From Chara braunii (taxonomy: Eukaryota; Streptophyta; Charophyceae; Charales; Characeae), in the NCBI GenBank assembly GCA_003427395.1, contig BFEA01000109.1, positions 1,067,467 through 1,093,849 of the forward strand: a stretch of DNA of 26,383 bases. Direction: 5' to 3'. Under the pieces are notes generated by a model that saw nothing but the letters and a program-made list of their open reading frames with translations, was not told the origin of the DNA and did no database searches. The translations under genes and the position numbers were made by a program. Position 1 is the first letter of the stretch; every line of letters begins with the position of its first letter. This document shows, one piece after another, positions 25,174 through 26,383 of this stretch.

Positions 25174-25377
25174 GCACCTCCTTTCTCTCATCCTATTGGG
25201 GTAGCCCGGTCCTGGCATAACTCAGAGATCCAGCAGTCAGTTAAGGGGGTGATTAATGAAGTCAAAAAACGATGGGGCAGAGCTTTTGATGAAGTCAAAA
25301 AAAGATGGGCTAGAACTCTTGAGGAGTGGAAGAAAGAAGATCATCATAATGAGAAGAGAAGAAAAAGATACAGCTAA
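25174..25377 (+). CDS. Open segment with 11-residue repeats, unknown
   Basis: A 67-codon segment is open between a TGA (25171-25173) and a TAA (25375-25377), with no ATG. Positions 25255-25287 and 25288-25320 are 33-bp in-frame repeats encoding NEVKKRWGRAF and DEVKKRWARTL, followed by a partial third copy EEWKKEDHHNE and a basic end KRRKRYS. The pattern predicts a charged amphipathic helix with regularly spaced Trp. It may be an exon or a transposon-derived remnant; I recognise no family. Confidence 0.3.
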   Translation, partial: APPFSHPIGVARSWHNSEIQQSVKGVINEVKKRWGRAFDEVKKRWARTLEEWKKEDHHNEKRRKRYS

Positions 25378-25946
25378 GTTTTGGTCAACATGGGTGAGGG
25401 ATCCCTCGGAGGGTATGTGGAGGGTATCAGGGAGAGTAGGCGCGTAGCAGGTCCCGGATTTCAAATTTGAACTAAGTGAGATTGTTCCGTAGGGGATGCA
25501 TCATAGACCACAGGTAGGTGTTTTCAAGGCTGGGTCTACCTGTCCTCCATGGGATCGAAGGGGCAGTGCGAAGGGTATGTGGTTCGGGGGAGGGAGGGGG
25601 CACTGGGCAGTTGTTGGGCAGAGGAGTGGTCAAAGCACATTGTGGCATATTAGGCAACTGGTTCCCTGTGCAAGGGAATGAGGCCTCGGCCCGCACATCA
25701 TTTCACCTGTGCCGGTGAGGCCCAAGCCCATGAAAGAGAGCATGCCTAAAAGGGGGATTTTTCACAGTCAGAATACTTGACCAAAAGTTCTGCAAAACAA
25801 TCAAGGCCATAGATCGAGTACAGATCTCTGCACGAAAAATAATTTAAAAAATGGGGGGGGGAAAATATTTGATGGCAAAAAGAAAAAAGTTGGCGTCAAA
25901 AGAACAAAATTGTCTCCCTGCTGCTAAAGTAGGCCCACATTGTTCT

Positions 25947-25950
<4 letters not shown>
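25378..25950. other. No recognisable gene
   Basis: G-rich sequence with short overlapping frames (for example 25472-25696 minus, 25518-25718 plus) and no identifiable domain. Confidence 0.4.

Positions 25951-25990
<40 letters not shown>
25951..25990. repeat. Poly(T) run, 40 bases
   Basis: An uninterrupted T run. It could be the A tail of a minus-strand retrocopy, but the sequence on its right (25991 onward) was not recognised as a known RNA or retroelement. Confidence 0.95.
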
Positions 25991-25992
<2 letters not shown>

Positions 25993-26383
25993 CTACCTTT
26001 TTCTCGTAACTTGGACAGGCTCAGGAAAAAAAGTGTCGCTTTGTTTAAATAGCATCAGGGTAGTGGTGGTTTACAACGAGACCAAGCACAAGGCCAGTCC
26101 GCACGCCGTGTCTGTGTGTGTGAGATTCCTCATGACATAATCACTACCTTACCTTCCATCAACTGCGTGAATGTACAGACTACGGGCTGTGCACCATGCC
26201 CTCACGGTAAGTCAATCCATGAGCCTTCAGACCTCACAAGGATTTTGAAGACCCATTGACTGTACAGGGTGTACTACCAACTTCACCCGAAAATACCGCA
26301 CGGCCGTTATATTCAGGGTTGTCGAGCCCCGGCACCGGGGCCCCGGCAGGGTCCGCGGGTGGGCACCCCCGGCCCCGGCTTCA
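25991..26383. other. No recognisable gene; GC-rich right edge
   Basis: Ordinary sequence is followed from about 26318 by a block of CCCCGGCACCGGGGCCCCGG-type inverted motifs running to the window edge. The composition resembles the GC blocks of the GTGACCCTnAG family, so another copy may begin here, but the core lies outside the window if present. Confidence 0.35.

Noticed and set aside
1-26383. CRISPR array, bacterial operon or defence system
   Set aside because: No regularly spaced direct repeats with unique spacers, no prokaryotic gene packing, and clear spliceosomal introns with plant-type telomere units.

Overview
This window looks like repeat-rich nuclear DNA from the green-plant lineage. 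A housekeeping gene is split by two spliceosomal introns. One intron holds a block of plant-type telomere units (CCCTAAA). U6 snRNA-like, tRNA-like, LINE-like and LTR-like debris is present, along with many simple repeats. A streptophyte alga (Chara-like) would fit the low gene density and large repeat-filled introns, but that is a guess, not a demonstrated assignment.

The only gene that can be called with high confidence is FOLD, the bifunctional methylene-tetrahydrofolate dehydrogenase/cyclohydrolase. It lies on the minus strand at 15099-21230 in three coding exons (20676-21230, 17253-17420, 15099-15275). All splice sites are canonical GT/AG and both introns are phase 0. The joined product is 299 residues, a full-length protein. 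Its introns (3,255 and 1,977 bp) carry a telomere-like block, a tRNA-Asn-like sequence, minisatellites, CTT arrays, a 30-base G run and a TATA-plus-mini-ORF repeat.

Layout. 1-440: a 205-bp tandem duplication. 440-5270: C-rich, low-complexity, no recognisable gene, with diverged repeats and one AT-rich decayed reading frame near 4260-4560. 5270-5935: a cluster of simple repeats. 6262-6758: a LINE endonuclease fragment with stops, minus strand. 7314-9178: a series of decayed RING-like zinc-finger units on the minus strand, interrupted by a nested foldback element at 7476-8056. 9200-11450: an AG array and unidentified open segments, including a possible C2H2-like segment. 11454-11491: a library-adapter sequence left in the assembly. 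11712-12240: two copies of a 104-bp repeat containing a hammerhead-ribozyme-like core. 12335-12450: a U6 snRNA retrocopy with an A tail. 13101-13376: a roughly 34-bp minisatellite. 13854-13985: a well-formed but unassigned candidate exon. 15099-21230: FOLD. 22065-24230: tandem and inverted copies of a dispersed repeat family around an LTR-like segment. 24230-26383: no gene recognised, apart from a short frame with 11-residue repeats.

No operon-like or multi-gene system is visible. The most interesting material is the hammerhead-like cores, the RING-like array with consistently shifted zinc ligands, the dispersed repeat family sharing a GTGACCCTnAG core, and the foldback element that shares a conserved mini-ORF with a distant copy in FOLD intron 1.
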